64,000 nucleotides of DNA from Acidobacteriaceae bacterium (GTDB lineage: Bacteria > Acidobacteriota > Terriglobia > Bryobacterales > Bryobacteraceae): the NCBI GenBank assembly GCA_019240475.1, contig JAFAYI010000036.1, positions 361,174 to 425,173 of the forward strand. Direction: 5' to 3'. Of the stretch, positions 32,639 through 41,034 are shown in pieces (within the stretch, counting starts at the first letter, position 1; each line of letters begins with the position of its first letter). The translations under genes were made by a program, and so were the position numbers. The notes beneath the pieces were generated by a model that worked only from the letters and a program-made list of their open reading frames with translations, was not told where the DNA came from and did no database searches.

Positions 32639-34101
32639 GCCAGCACCTCGCGCACCACCATCGCGCGCTTTTCAGTCCCGGTAAGCTTCTGGTCAAGGCC
32701 TTGATATTTGAATGTGAAGCGCGTGTCCTCGATGCCGAATTGATGCAAGATGGTGGCGTTCAGGTCCCGGATATGGACCGGGTCTTTGACGATGTTGTAA
32801 GAAAACTCGTCCGTTTCGCCGTGCACAACGCCGCCTTTCACGCCCGCCCCGGCCATCCAAATGGAAAAGCACTTCGGATGATGATCGCGGCCATAATCCG
32901 TTTTGCTTAGCTTGCCTTGGCAATAAATCGTCCGACCGAACTCTCCTCCCCAGATGACCAGCGTGTCCTCCAGAAGGCCGCGCGATTTCAGGTCTTGAAC
33001 CAGGCCGTACGCGCCTTGATCGATGTCTTTGCATTGGTCGGGCAACACCTGTGGCAGATCGCTGTGAACGTCCCATCCCCGGTGATAAACCTGGACGAAC
33101 CGCACGTCCCGCTCGGCCAGGCGCCGCGCCATCAAACAACAATTCGCGAATGTGCCGGGCTTGCGAGCATCTTCACCGTAAAGTTTGAACGTGCTCTCGG
33201 GCTCCTTCGAGATGTCCGTCAAGGCGGGGACGGAAGTTTGCATGCGGAACGCCATCTCATATTGCGCGATGCGTGTTTCGATCTCCGGATCGGCAATCTT
33301 TGCCATCTCCATTTTGTTTAACTCACCGGTTGCGTCCAGCATGCGGCGTCGGATCCGAGCCGGCACGCCCTCCGGATTGTTGATGTACAAAACCGGGTCG
33401 CCGCCCGAACGTAATGCCACGCCCGAATACTTCCCGGGTAGGAAGCCCGCGCTCCACAGCCGGGCCGAAATCGCCTGCACATTCGCCTTCGGGTTGGAGT
33501 GGGTGGCGTTTAGAACGACAAAAGTGGGCAAATCTTCATTCATGCTGCCCAGGCCGTACGAAACCCACGAGCCCACGCACGGCTTGCCCGCGATCATAAA
33601 CCCAGTCTGAAGAAACAGCACCGCGGGTTCGTGGTTGATCGCATCCGTGTTCATAGAGCGGATGACGGCGATGTCGTCCACCATCTTGGCCGTGTACGGG
33701 AGCAGTTCCGAAACCCACGTTCCGCTCTTGCCGTATTGCGCGAACTTGAACGCGGAAGGCGCCACCGGAAAGCGCGACTGTCCCGATGTCATGGTTGTTA
33801 GGCGCTGCCCTTGACGCACCGAATCGGGAAGATCTTTGTCGAACCAGTCCGCCATGGTCGGCTTGTAGTCGAAGATCTCCATCTGCGGCGGCGCGCCCAG
33901 CATGTGCAGATAAATGGCGCGCTTCGCCTTGGGCGCGAAGTGCGGCAGGCCGGGCAGTCCGCCGGCCGCTTTGTCTTTGGTCCATGCCCCGGCGTGCTTC
34001 TCCAGCAGCGTGTAGAGCGCAAGCGCGCCGATGCCGCGGCCGCCGCGCGATAGCAACTGGCGTCGGGTTTCAATCAACGCGCTTTCGTTAATCGGGTCCA
34101 C
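32635..34101 (-). CDS. DUF1501 family (sulfatase/alkaline phosphatase-like) protein
   Basis: 488 residues of the DUF1501 family, known mostly from Planctomycetes, Verrucomicrobia and Acidobacteriota. N-terminal RRQLLSRGGRGIGALAL resembles a twin-arginine signal. Family landmarks are FAPKAKRAIYLHMLGAPPQMEIFDYKP, SINHEPA-type NTDAINHEPAVLF, and WGGEFGRTIYCQGK with GRDHHPKCFSIWMAGAGVKGG near the end. The fold is alkaline-phosphatase-like but the substrate is unknown. It lies 9 bp after the cytochrome-DUF1553 gene, the standard partner. Confidence 0.92.
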   Translation of the reverse strand: MDPINESALIETRRQLLSRGGRGIGALALYTLLEKHAGAWTKDKAAGGLPGLPHFAPKAKRAIYLHMLGAPPQMEIFDYKPTMADWFDKDLPDSVRQGQRLTTMTSGQSRFPVAPSAFKFAQYGKSGTWVSELLPYTAKMVDDIAVIRSMNTDAINHEPAVLFLQTGFMIAGKPCVGSWVSYGLGSMNEDLPTFVVLNATHSNPKANVQAISARLWSAGFLPGKYSGVALRSGGDPVLYINNPEGVPARIRRRMLDATGELNKMEMAKIADPEIETRIAQYEMAFRMQTSVPALTDISKEPESTFKLYGEDARKPGTFANCCLMARRLAERDVRFVQVYHRGWDVHSDLPQVLPDQCKDIDQGAYGLVQDLKSRGLLEDTLVIWGGEFGRTIYCQGKLSKTDYGRDHHPKCFSIWMAGAGVKGGVVHGETDEFSYNIVKDPVHIRDLNATILHQFGIEDTRFTFKYQGLDQKLTGTEKRAMVVREVLA

Positions 34102-34110
34102 GCTATCCTC

Positions 34111-37100
34111 TTACTTCGTCAACGTCTCATCCAGGTTCAACATTTCGTTCGCGACCATTGTAAGCGCGGCGAACTTTGGCTGCGCCAGGCTGGTGTCGCA
34201 CGGCGACGCGCCGGTTTTCAGCAGCTTCGAAGCTTGCTGCGGATCGCTCGAGTAATAAGCCAGAAAATCCGAGTACGATTTCGCGAGTACTGTTTCTTCC
34301 TGCTTATCGAGAGTCCGGGCAAGCAGCCGTTCGGACATAAAATCGAGTTCACGATCGAGGCGCGCGGCGGACTTAATCGCGTTCTGCGCGAGATTCCGGG
34401 CAGCTTCGACAAACTGAACGTCGTTCATCGTGACCAGCGCCTGCAATGGCGAGTTGGTGCGCTCGCGCCGAACAACGCAGGTTTCGCGAGATGGCGCATT
34501 GAAAATGTCCATGGATGCCGGCGGCGCGGCTCGCTTCCAGAAAGTGTATAGGCTTCGTCGATACAGGCCGTCTTCGGAATCCTGTTTGTAGAAACGCGTG
34601 TTGCTCTGCTCCATTGCGACCGTTTCCCAAATGCCGGAGGGTTGGTAAGGCTTCACGCTGGGACCGCCGATCTGCGGACGTAACAGGCCGCTTGCGGCGA
34701 GAGCAGTGTCGCGAATCATTTCGGCATCCATGCGGAAACGCGGGCCGCGAGCGAGCAGCCGGTTCTGCGGATCGATGTCGTTCTTTCCCGGTGTGCTGAC
34801 CGCCGATTGGCGGTAGGTTGCCGACATCACCATCGTCTTGAAAAGGCGCTTGACGTCCCAGCCGGAATCTCGAAAATCGACGGCCAGCCAGTCCAGCAGT
34901 TCGGGATGGCTGGGCGGCTCGCCTTGAGAGCCGAAATCTTCGGCGGTTTTCACGATGCCGGTCCCGAAAACCTCCTGCCAGAAGCGATTGACCGCTACAC
35001 GAGACGTGAGTGGATTGCCGGGATCGGCAAGCCACATTGCCAGCCCGAGGCGGTTGCGCGGCATCGATTGCGTCATAGGCGGCAGGACGCTCGGGGTGTT
35101 CGCGTGTACCTCATCGCGCATCTGATCGTACTGGCCGCGATAGAGGACGTGAGCCGTCGGTTGGCGGTCGGTGCGCTCCTGCATGATGAGCGTGGTGGCG
35201 GAGCGGCGCTCGATCCGCCAGAGTTCGTCGTCCGTGTTGCGAATGTCAAGCATGAGCTTGCCGGTTGCCGGATTCAAGGCGGAGGTATAAAGATCGGCTA
35301 GAATCCCTTTTTCGCCGTCTGTGAGTTGATCCGCTTGTTTCGTGCCGGCGGCATTCGCGCGCGTCGTGAGATAGAGCAGCCTCGCGTCCTGCCGGTCGGC
35401 CATTCGGTTCCAGATGCGAAAGTCGGCGATCCCGCCGCCCTCGAAGAACTGCTTGTCGCCATCGCTGCCGAACGTGATCGGAGAGCGGTTCGCCATCGAA
35501 GTTGTCAGTTGCGGAATGTCTTCCGGGCGTCCCGCGGTTACGACGGGCTCGCCATTTACGTACATTCTGATTCCGCGCCCGAAGCCGCTGCCGTCGTACG
35601 CAACCACAAGGTGGAACCAGGTGTTCGGCTTGAATTTGTATTCGGGTATGGGACGCGCGCTTATGCCTTTCCCATCCGTGCCGTTCAAGTAAATGGCCGG
35701 CGCGTGATCGTACAGGCCGAGGTTGCCTTTGTCGATCTTCAGCAGCCAGCCGTTGTGGATCTTCTGATCGTCCTTTTCAGATACGATTGCAAGCTGACTG
35801 AGGACGGCGCCGTCGTCCTTGGTGTCGGGAAAAGAAATCCACATCGCTATCGTGAACGGCTTTAGAGAATCTATGGCGGGGTCGGATGGGGCGGTCGCTT
35901 TCTGGTCTTTTTGGAACCTCAGCGGGGGAGCGCCAATTTCGGGAAGCTCCGCTTTCTCGGCATTCGGAATGCTAGGCATGTAATGCTCGTCTTCTATCTT
36001 GTAGAAGGCCGCTTGTCCGCGCACTCCATCGAGCCAGTCGCGGATGCTCTGGAGCGCTCGCTCGCGCTCGCTCGCGAATTGTTCCTGCAACTCCGCGCGC
36101 TGGGCGTTCAATTGCTCCCAACGCGCCCGATCGGAATCGAGAGGGACGTGTATCGCGGGCGGCGTGTCATGGATATTCATGTCCATGATCGGCTGAGTCG
36201 TGTTTCGGAAAAAGGCCGTGAGCGAGTAGTATTCTTTCTGCGAGATGGGATCGAACTTGTGGTCGTGGCAAGTAGCGCAGCCGACCGTGAGCCCCATGAA
36301 GACGGTTCCGAGCGTATCCGCGCGATCTTTCGCGATCATGGCTTGGACCTCGGGGAGGATGGCGCCGCCTTCGTCTGTGGTCTCGCTGCAGCGTTCGAAG
36401 CCCGAGGCGATCTCTTGATCTAGCGTCGCCCCCGGCAGCAGATCGCCCGCCACCTGCTCGACGGTGAAGCGGTCATACCGCATGTTCTTGTTGAACGCGC
36501 GAATGACCCAGTCGCGATAAGGCCACATCTCGCGGTAGTTGTCGAAATGGTAGCCGTTCGAATCGGCGTAACGCGCCGCATCCAGCCAATAATGAGCGCG
36601 ATGCTCGCCGTAATGCGGCGAGGCGAGCAGCCGGTCCACCACTTTCTCGTATGCGCGAGGCGAACCGTCTTTGACGAAGGCTTCGACTTCGGCGGCCGTG
36701 GGCGGCAGGCCCGTGAGATCGTAAGTGACGCGGCGAATGAGCGCGCGCCGATCCGCTTCCGGCGCGGGCGCCAGGCCGCTTGCCTCCATTCGCGCGAGTA
36801 CGAAACGGTCTATCGGGTTGCGCGCCCACCCCGGTTGCTTCACTGGCGGCAGCGCAGCTTTTCGAGGTGGAACGAATGCCCAATGCTGCTTCCATTTCGC
36901 GCCTTGCGCGATCCAGCGGCGCAGGATTTCCTTTTGTTCTTCCGTCAGCGTCTTGTGCGCGAAAACCGGCGGCATGCGGAAGGCAGGGTCGTTCGAATAA
37001 ATGCGCTTGATCAGCAGGCTTTCCTCCGGCTTGCCGGGTTCGACCGGCTGGCCGTTCTTGCGGTGCGCCAATGCGCCTTCCTGAATGTCGAGCCGCAAGT

Positions 37101-37251
37101 CTGCCATGCGGGTGCCTTTGTCCGGGCCGTGGCAAAGAAAGCAGTTGTCGGAAAGAATCGGCCGTACTTGGCGCTGAAAGTCAACTTCGCCGCTGGCGGC
37201 GGCGTAAATCAATCCTGTCGCGGCGAACAGTGCGAGCGTAAGGCGAAGCAT
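34111..37251 (-). CDS. Cytochrome c (PSCyt1)-DUF1549-LamG-DUF1553 multidomain protein
   Basis: Large exported protein. The ATG at 37251 gives a clean signal peptide; the longer open frame upstream does not. Domains in order: heme-binding Planctomycete cytochrome c (DNCFLCHGPDKG, Cys37, Cys40 and His41), DUF1549 (RNPIDRFVLARMEASGLAPAPEAD onward), a LamG/concanavalin-like insertion (about 490-680), then DUF1553 (LADPGNPLTSRVAVNRFWQEVFGTGIV). LamG suggests carbohydrate contact. DUF1501 and NHL follow in the same operon. Proposed roles include polysaccharide oxidation, but none is proven. Confidence 0.93.
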   Translation of the reverse strand: MLRLTLALFAATGLIYAAASGEVDFQRQVRPILSDNCFLCHGPDKGTRMADLRLDIQEGALAHRKNGQPVEPGKPEESLLIKRIYSNDPAFRMPPVFAHKTLTEEQKEILRRWIAQGAKWKQHWAFVPPRKAALPPVKQPGWARNPIDRFVLARMEASGLAPAPEADRRALIRRVTYDLTGLPPTAAEVEAFVKDGSPRAYEKVVDRLLASPHYGEHRAHYWLDAARYADSNGYHFDNYREMWPYRDWVIRAFNKNMRYDRFTVEQVAGDLLPGATLDQEIASGFERCSETTDEGGAILPEVQAMIAKDRADTLGTVFMGLTVGCATCHDHKFDPISQKEYYSLTAFFRNTTQPIMDMNIHDTPPAIHVPLDSDRARWEQLNAQRAELQEQFASERERALQSIRDWLDGVRGQAAFYKIEDEHYMPSIPNAEKAELPEIGAPPLRFQKDQKATAPSDPAIDSLKPFTIAMWISFPDTKDDGAVLSQLAIVSEKDDQKIHNGWLLKIDKGNLGLYDHAPAIYLNGTDGKGISARPIPEYKFKPNTWFHLVVAYDGSGFGRGIRMYVNGEPVVTAGRPEDIPQLTTSMANRSPITFGSDGDKQFFEGGGIADFRIWNRMADRQDARLLYLTTRANAAGTKQADQLTDGEKGILADLYTSALNPATGKLMLDIRNTDDELWRIERRSATTLIMQERTDRQPTAHVLYRGQYDQMRDEVHANTPSVLPPMTQSMPRNRLGLAMWLADPGNPLTSRVAVNRFWQEVFGTGIVKTAEDFGSQGEPPSHPELLDWLAVDFRDSGWDVKRLFKTMVMSATYRQSAVSTPGKNDIDPQNRLLARGPRFRMDAEMIRDTALAASGLLRPQIGGPSVKPYQPSGIWETVAMEQSNTRFYKQDSEDGLYRRSLYTFWKRAAPPASMDIFNAPSRETCVVRRERTNSPLQALVTMNDVQFVEAARNLAQNAIKSAARLDRELDFMSERLLARTLDKQEETVLAKSYSDFLAYYSSDPQQASKLLKTGASPCDTSLAQPKFAALTMVANEMLNLDETLTK

Positions 37252-37328
37252 GCGGGGCTTTCTTGTGCAGTACTCGCTACTATAACGAAAATGCAGCGCT
37301 CGCTTTAGCGCGATGCCACGCGCCGGAT

Positions 37329-38324
37329 CTACTTTCCGCCGCCGCTTGTACACGTAATGTTAAATTCCGCGTTACTGGAGGCTTGCATCGCGAGTCCATG
37401 TCCGCCGGAGGCGTCTGCTCCAGTCGCTTCGAGGATCGCTCCGACGCCCATGTCGTTGCCGTACTTCGGCTGAAAAGTCATGGTATGCGTCACCGTCTTG
37501 CTTCCGGCCGCGCTGAATACAATCGTTTGTCCTGGGTCCATATTGCCGCCGCCGAATTGATAAAACACGGTTCCAGGTCCGTCGGTCGTAATGGTCCCAG
37601 TCATCGGAATGCGTGCCGGGCACGCGCCTTTATAGTTGGCAATCGGTCGCAGAGTTACCGCCGTGACGTTGGTGCTCGGCTTGACGCTGCCCTCTGCCTG
37701 AGCGCTCTCGCAACCTTCTGGAATTGCGAACGTGGAAGCGGGCGGCTTCGCCAAACTGAACTGCTTCACCTCAAGTAGTGTTTGCGTCTTGCCGTCTGCT
37801 CCCATCGCTGCCACTTTCACCGGGAACCCTCCTTCTCTTGCAATCCAGATCTTGCCGTTCCCGCTCGTGGGCGACGTCACATCCAAAACCTTGGCGGCAA
37901 TTCCGTTCACGTTCTCGGCGCCTGCCTCCTTCGTCTGCCCATCGCCGACAATCTCTTTTATAAACGCGTCAGCCCCGCTAACCGGATCGAGTTCCGGCGG
38001 CGCTGCTGCGTCCGCGTAATCCTGCGCTCCGCAAGCCATCGAAGGGTCGCTGACAATTTTCAGATAGACCTTGTGTGCCGCGAAATCGTAAACCCGATGG
38101 CTGCGATACTCCTTGTCGCGCCCCGGCCCCGCCGGCATTGTTTGATCGATAACTTCTCTCGATCCGTCGCGGCTAATCTTGATAATCGCCGAACCCATCA
38201 GCGAGAATCCGGGATCCTCGGTGAGGGAATAGGTCTGCGGCGCCGGGCTTCGCGCTTCGGAACTCGTCAGGCGCCAGTTCACCCCTACGCTGAGAACAGC
38301 TAGAACTATGAGCTTTCGTCGCAT
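37329..38324 (-). CDS. Secreted protein of unknown function
   Basis: 331 residues. The first 24 form a signal peptide. A roughly 200-residue N-terminal part carries alternating beta strands (SLMGSAIIKISRDGSREVID, KIWIAREGGFPVKVAAMG) reminiscent of LolA/DUF4412-like lipid-handling folds, though I cannot assign it firmly. The C-terminal 100 residues look like a beta-sandwich (GTITTDGPGTVFYQFGGG, TVTHTMTFQP). Four cysteines may form disulfides. It precedes the cytochrome-DUF1553 gene on the same strand. Confidence 0.72.
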   Translation of the reverse strand: MRRKLIVLAVLSVGVNWRLTSSEARSPAPQTYSLTEDPGFSLMGSAIIKISRDGSREVIDQTMPAGPGRDKEYRSHRVYDFAAHKVYLKIVSDPSMACGAQDYADAAAPPELDPVSGADAFIKEIVGDGQTKEAGAENVNGIAAKVLDVTSPTSGNGKIWIAREGGFPVKVAAMGADGKTQTLLEVKQFSLAKPPASTFAIPEGCESAQAEGSVKPSTNVTAVTLRPIANYKGACPARIPMTGTITTDGPGTVFYQFGGGNMDPGQTIVFSAAGSKTVTHTMTFQPKYGNDMGVGAILEATGADASGGHGLAMQASSNAEFNITCTSGGGK

Positions 38325-38482
38325 CGCTTAGTTAATTGAAGGATTGTCGGCCTCGTAATGTATGCAGCTTATAGAAGCTTACGACGAAAACACAGATCCT
38401 GCTACTGCGCGACGACTTCTAATGCGCCGATTGCTTGTGCGCCCTTGGCGGGCGTCAACCCACCGCCTCGCTCTCGAAGTTA

Positions 38483-38488
38483 TACAAT
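38483..38488 (+). promoter_or_regulatory. TACAAT -10-like box before the SMP-30 gene
   Basis: TACAAT (five of six) ends 6 nt before the GTG at 38495, which is directly followed by ATG at 38498 in the same frame. No Shine-Dalgarno is seen. Confidence 0.35.
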
Positions 38489-38494
38489 CCTCCC

Positions 38495-39577
38495 GTGATG
38501 CCCCACGCCGCAATAACGAAGGCCCGCTTGCTATCGCTTGCTTTCGGGCTCTGCGCCGCCGCCCTCTTCGCTTTGCCCTTCCAAGCCGCCAACGAAAGCC
38601 CCTCCATTCAAAAACTCGATCCCGCGCTCGATTCCCTCATCGACCCCGCTGCCCCCATCGAGCGCGTCGCCAACGGATTTAAGTGGACCGAGGGCCCCGT
38701 CTGGATTCCCGCCGGCTATCTCCTCTTCGCCGACATCCCCAGCAACACCATTCGCAAATGGACTCCCGGCGGCGGCGCGGACATCTGGCTTCAACCCAGC
38801 GGATACGAAGGCTCGACCTCCTACGGCGGCCCCGAGCCCGGCTCGAACGGCATGACTCTCGATCCCAAAGGCCGCCTCACCATCGCCGGCCATGCCCGCC
38901 GCAACGTGTGGCGTCTCGAATCCATGGACCCTCACGGCCAGATCACGGTGCTCGCCGAGAAATACAAAGGCAAGCGCCTCAATAGCCCCAACGATGTCGT
39001 CTACAAATCCGACGGCGCGCTCTACTTCACCGATCCTCCCTACGGCTTCCGCACGCAAAGCGACCAGGACCCCGACAAAGAGCTGCGCATCAACGGCGTC
39101 TATCGCATCCCGCACGCAATCGAACGCAAGCCCGGCGCGCCGCCCGACGACTCTCAACTGGAACGCGTGGTCACCGATCTGCCGCGCCCCAACGGCATCG
39201 CCTTCTCGCCCGACGAGAAATATCTCTACCTCGATAATTCGGAGCCCGAGAAAGTGTGGGTACGCTACGCCGTCAATCCCGACGGCGCCATCGGCCACGC
39301 CGGCAAGCTGCTCTTCGACGCCACCTCCGATCCCGCGCCCGGCTCGCCCGATGGCATGAAAGTGGATCGATCCGGCAACATCTACAGCGCCGGTCCCGGA
39401 GGCATCTGGATTCTTTCTCCCGAAGGCAAGCACCTCGGCACTATCCGAATGCCCGAAAAAACCTCCAATGTAGCCTGGGGCGGGGAAGACGGCAAGACGC
39501 TCTATATCACCGCCAGCGCCAGCGTTTATCGCGTACGCGTCAAGGTCGGCGGGGTTAGGCCCGGCGCGCAGCCGTAA
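38495..39577 (+). CDS. Exported SMP-30/gluconolactonase/LRE family protein
   Basis: A signal peptide (PHAAITKARLLSLAFGLCAAALFALPFQA) precedes a six-bladed propeller of the SMP-30 lactonase family: VANGFKWTEGPVWIPAGYLLFADI (metal Glu), NGMTLDPKGRLTIAGHARRN, KRLNSPNDVVYKSDGALYFTDPPYGF, PRPNGIAFSPDEKYLYL, and APGSPDGMKVDRSGNIYSAG. The metal-site residues Glu, Asn and Asp are all in place. It hydrolyses sugar lactones in the family; substrate here unknown. The open frame reaches back to 38435 but that extension would bury the signal peptide. Convergent with the isomerase. Confidence 0.92.
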   Translation: MMPHAAITKARLLSLAFGLCAAALFALPFQAANESPSIQKLDPALDSLIDPAAPIERVANGFKWTEGPVWIPAGYLLFADIPSNTIRKWTPGGGADIWLQPSGYEGSTSYGGPEPGSNGMTLDPKGRLTIAGHARRNVWRLESMDPHGQITVLAEKYKGKRLNSPNDVVYKSDGALYFTDPPYGFRTQSDQDPDKELRINGVYRIPHAIERKPGAPPDDSQLERVVTDLPRPNGIAFSPDEKYLYLDNSEPEKVWVRYAVNPDGAIGHAGKLLFDATSDPAPGSPDGMKVDRSGNIYSAGPGGIWILSPEGKHLGTIRMPEKTSNVAWGGEDGKTLYITASASVYRVRVKVGGVRPGAQP

Positions 39578-39589
39578 GCCGCCCGCCCC

Positions 39590-40570
39590 CTACATCGGCA
39601 CATACTGCGTCAAATAGCGCTTCGCCATGATGAAGCCCGTCTTGAAATCCGCGCTGAAATCGGGGCCCGGATCGTCTGCCCCGTAGAACGGGTCTTCTTG
39701 TTCTACGCTCATCGCGCCCGCATATCCCGCTTCCTGCAACACGCTGAAGAAATCGCGCCAATTCATCGAACCCATTCCCGGAATCCGGTACGTCCACCAT
39801 CGCGCCTTATTCACCGGATTGATCCCGCCCGCCCGCAATACCGGCCAAAAGATCTCGGTGTCCTTCAAATGCACGTCATAGATCTTCTCCACGAAGTCGC
39901 GCGCTGTTTGAATCGGGTCCATGAACTGCCGCACCAGGTGCGAAGGATCGTACTGCAGTCCCACGTACTGCGAGTCTCCGAACCCCTTGAACAGCGCTTC
40001 GAATCCCACCGGGCTGGTTGCCAGGTTCGGCGCCTCCGGGTACGGCTCCCATAGAATCCTCACGCGGCTCCGCTCGCATTCAGCGAAATACTTTTCGTGA
40101 TACACGCGAACAATTTCGTCGATCTGTTCCTGGAACGGTTTCGACGGATCTCTGCCCGATTGAGTCCCGATATACGGCACGCCCAGCTTTCCAGCTAGCC
40201 GAATCGCCTTCACAAAGTAATCGATCTCCCGCGCGCGCTCGCCCGCCTCGGCCGCAATGGGATTGTTGCCCACCTGCAGCGCCGAAACGTGCATGTCGAA
40301 TTTTCGGAGCGTATTCTTCACGTCTTCGATCTGCGCGTCCGAAATCGTGAGCGCGTCTAGCGTCGAGTTCGCGCTCGAGCCCAAGATCATATTCGTGAAG
40401 CCCTGCTCATGCGCGAACTGAACGTTCCCCGGCGTATACGGCCCAAGAACTCCCAGCTTCGGCTTCCATTCCGTATGCGGCTCGCGGTGGTGGCGAGGCG
40501 CCGGTTGCGCCGATTGCCCCTTTAACGTTGCGGCCGCTGCGAGCGTGCCAACGAGCGTGCGTCTGGTCAT
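39590..40570 (-). CDS. Sugar phosphate isomerase/epimerase-like TIM barrel, exported
   Basis: AP-endonuclease-2/xylose-isomerase-like TIM barrel. The start is MTRRTLVGTLAAAATLKGQSA, a twin-arginine-like signal. Family features include KLGVLGPYTPGN, VSALQVGNNPIA, LAGKLGVPYIGTQSGRDP, and the metal-binding residues in RVRILWEPYPEAPN and GLQYDPSHLVRQFMDP, then YDVHLKDTEI. Such proteins occur with oxidoreductases and lactonases in sugar breakdown. It is convergent with the SMP-30 gene with only 12 bp between. GTG at 40579 is an alternative start. Confidence 0.9.
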   Translation of the reverse strand: MTRRTLVGTLAAAATLKGQSAQPAPRHHREPHTEWKPKLGVLGPYTPGNVQFAHEQGFTNMILGSSANSTLDALTISDAQIEDVKNTLRKFDMHVSALQVGNNPIAAEAGERAREIDYFVKAIRLAGKLGVPYIGTQSGRDPSKPFQEQIDEIVRVYHEKYFAECERSRVRILWEPYPEAPNLATSPVGFEALFKGFGDSQYVGLQYDPSHLVRQFMDPIQTARDFVEKIYDVHLKDTEIFWPVLRAGGINPVNKARWWTYRIPGMGSMNWRDFFSVLQEAGYAGAMSVEQEDPFYGADDPGPDFSADFKTGFIMAKRYLTQYVPM

Positions 40571-40641
40571 GTCCAACACAGTGTATCGAGTCCCTTCCCG
40601 CTGACGAGCTGCTGCTCGCTGCTTCGGTCATGCCGTTCGGC

Positions 40642-40687
40642 TTGCGAATTGTCGATGCTAGAGGTATATTGTCGATATTCGAGGTAA
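40642..40687 (+). promoter_or_regulatory. padR promoter with tandem 20-bp direct repeat (probable operator)
   Basis: TTGCGA (40642-40647) and TATATT (40665-40670) are separated by exactly 17 bp. A 20-bp direct repeat overlaps them: 40648-40667 and 40668-40687, sharing 16 of 20 bases with the core ATTGTCGAT...GAGGTA. The first copy covers the spacer and -10, the second the likely transcript start near 40677. Two turns of spacing put both copies on one DNA face, suiting repression by the dimeric PadR product. Confidence 0.7.
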
Positions 40688-40694
40688 TCGACCC

Positions 40695-41024
40695 ATGCCC
40701 AAGCCTTCCGACCTCCTTCAAGGCACTCTGGATCTGCTGATCCTGAAGACGATTTCACGGGAGCCGCTTCATGGCTGGGGTATCGCCAAACGAATGCAAA
40801 TGCTTTCCGGCGACGTCCTTTCGGTTGGCCAAGGTTCGCTTTACCCGGCGCTTCATCGCCTCGAACAGCAAGGCTGGATTTCCGCCGAATGGAAGGATTC
40901 TGACCTCGGAAGGCCGGCAAAGGTTTACTCCCTGACGCGCGCAGGCCGCAAACAACTGGAACGTGAACTGAATAGCTGGAGGCGGCTCTCTTCCGCTGTC
41001 CACCTGCTAATCGAGAACGCCTAG
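40695..41024 (+). CDS. PadR family transcriptional regulator
   Basis: 109-residue winged-helix protein of the short PadR class found beside acidobacterial permeases. It opens with SDLLQGTLDLLILKTISREPLHGWGIA and contains the wing motif VGQGSLYPALHRLEQQGWISAEW, with SDLGRPAKVYSLTRAGRKQL after it. It probably represses its own promoter and the permease. The gap to the permease is only 10 bp with a GGAGG in it (around 41025-41030), so the two form an operon. The ligand is unknown. Confidence 0.95.
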   Translation: MPKPSDLLQGTLDLLILKTISREPLHGWGIAKRMQMLSGDVLSVGQGSLYPALHRLEQQGWISAEWKDSDLGRPAKVYSLTRAGRKQLERELNSWRRLSSAVHLLIENA

Positions 41025-41034
41025 GGAGGAGCTT

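Noticed and set aside
34111..37251. Interpretation of the cytochrome-DUF1553 gene as a Planctomycete transfer
   Set aside because: The same gene set is common in Acidobacteriota and base usage matches the neighbours.
38362..38682. Plus-strand frame starting upstream of the SMP-30 gene
   Set aside because: Its later part is Arg-rich alternative-frame translation of SMP-30, and its start lacks a ribosome site.
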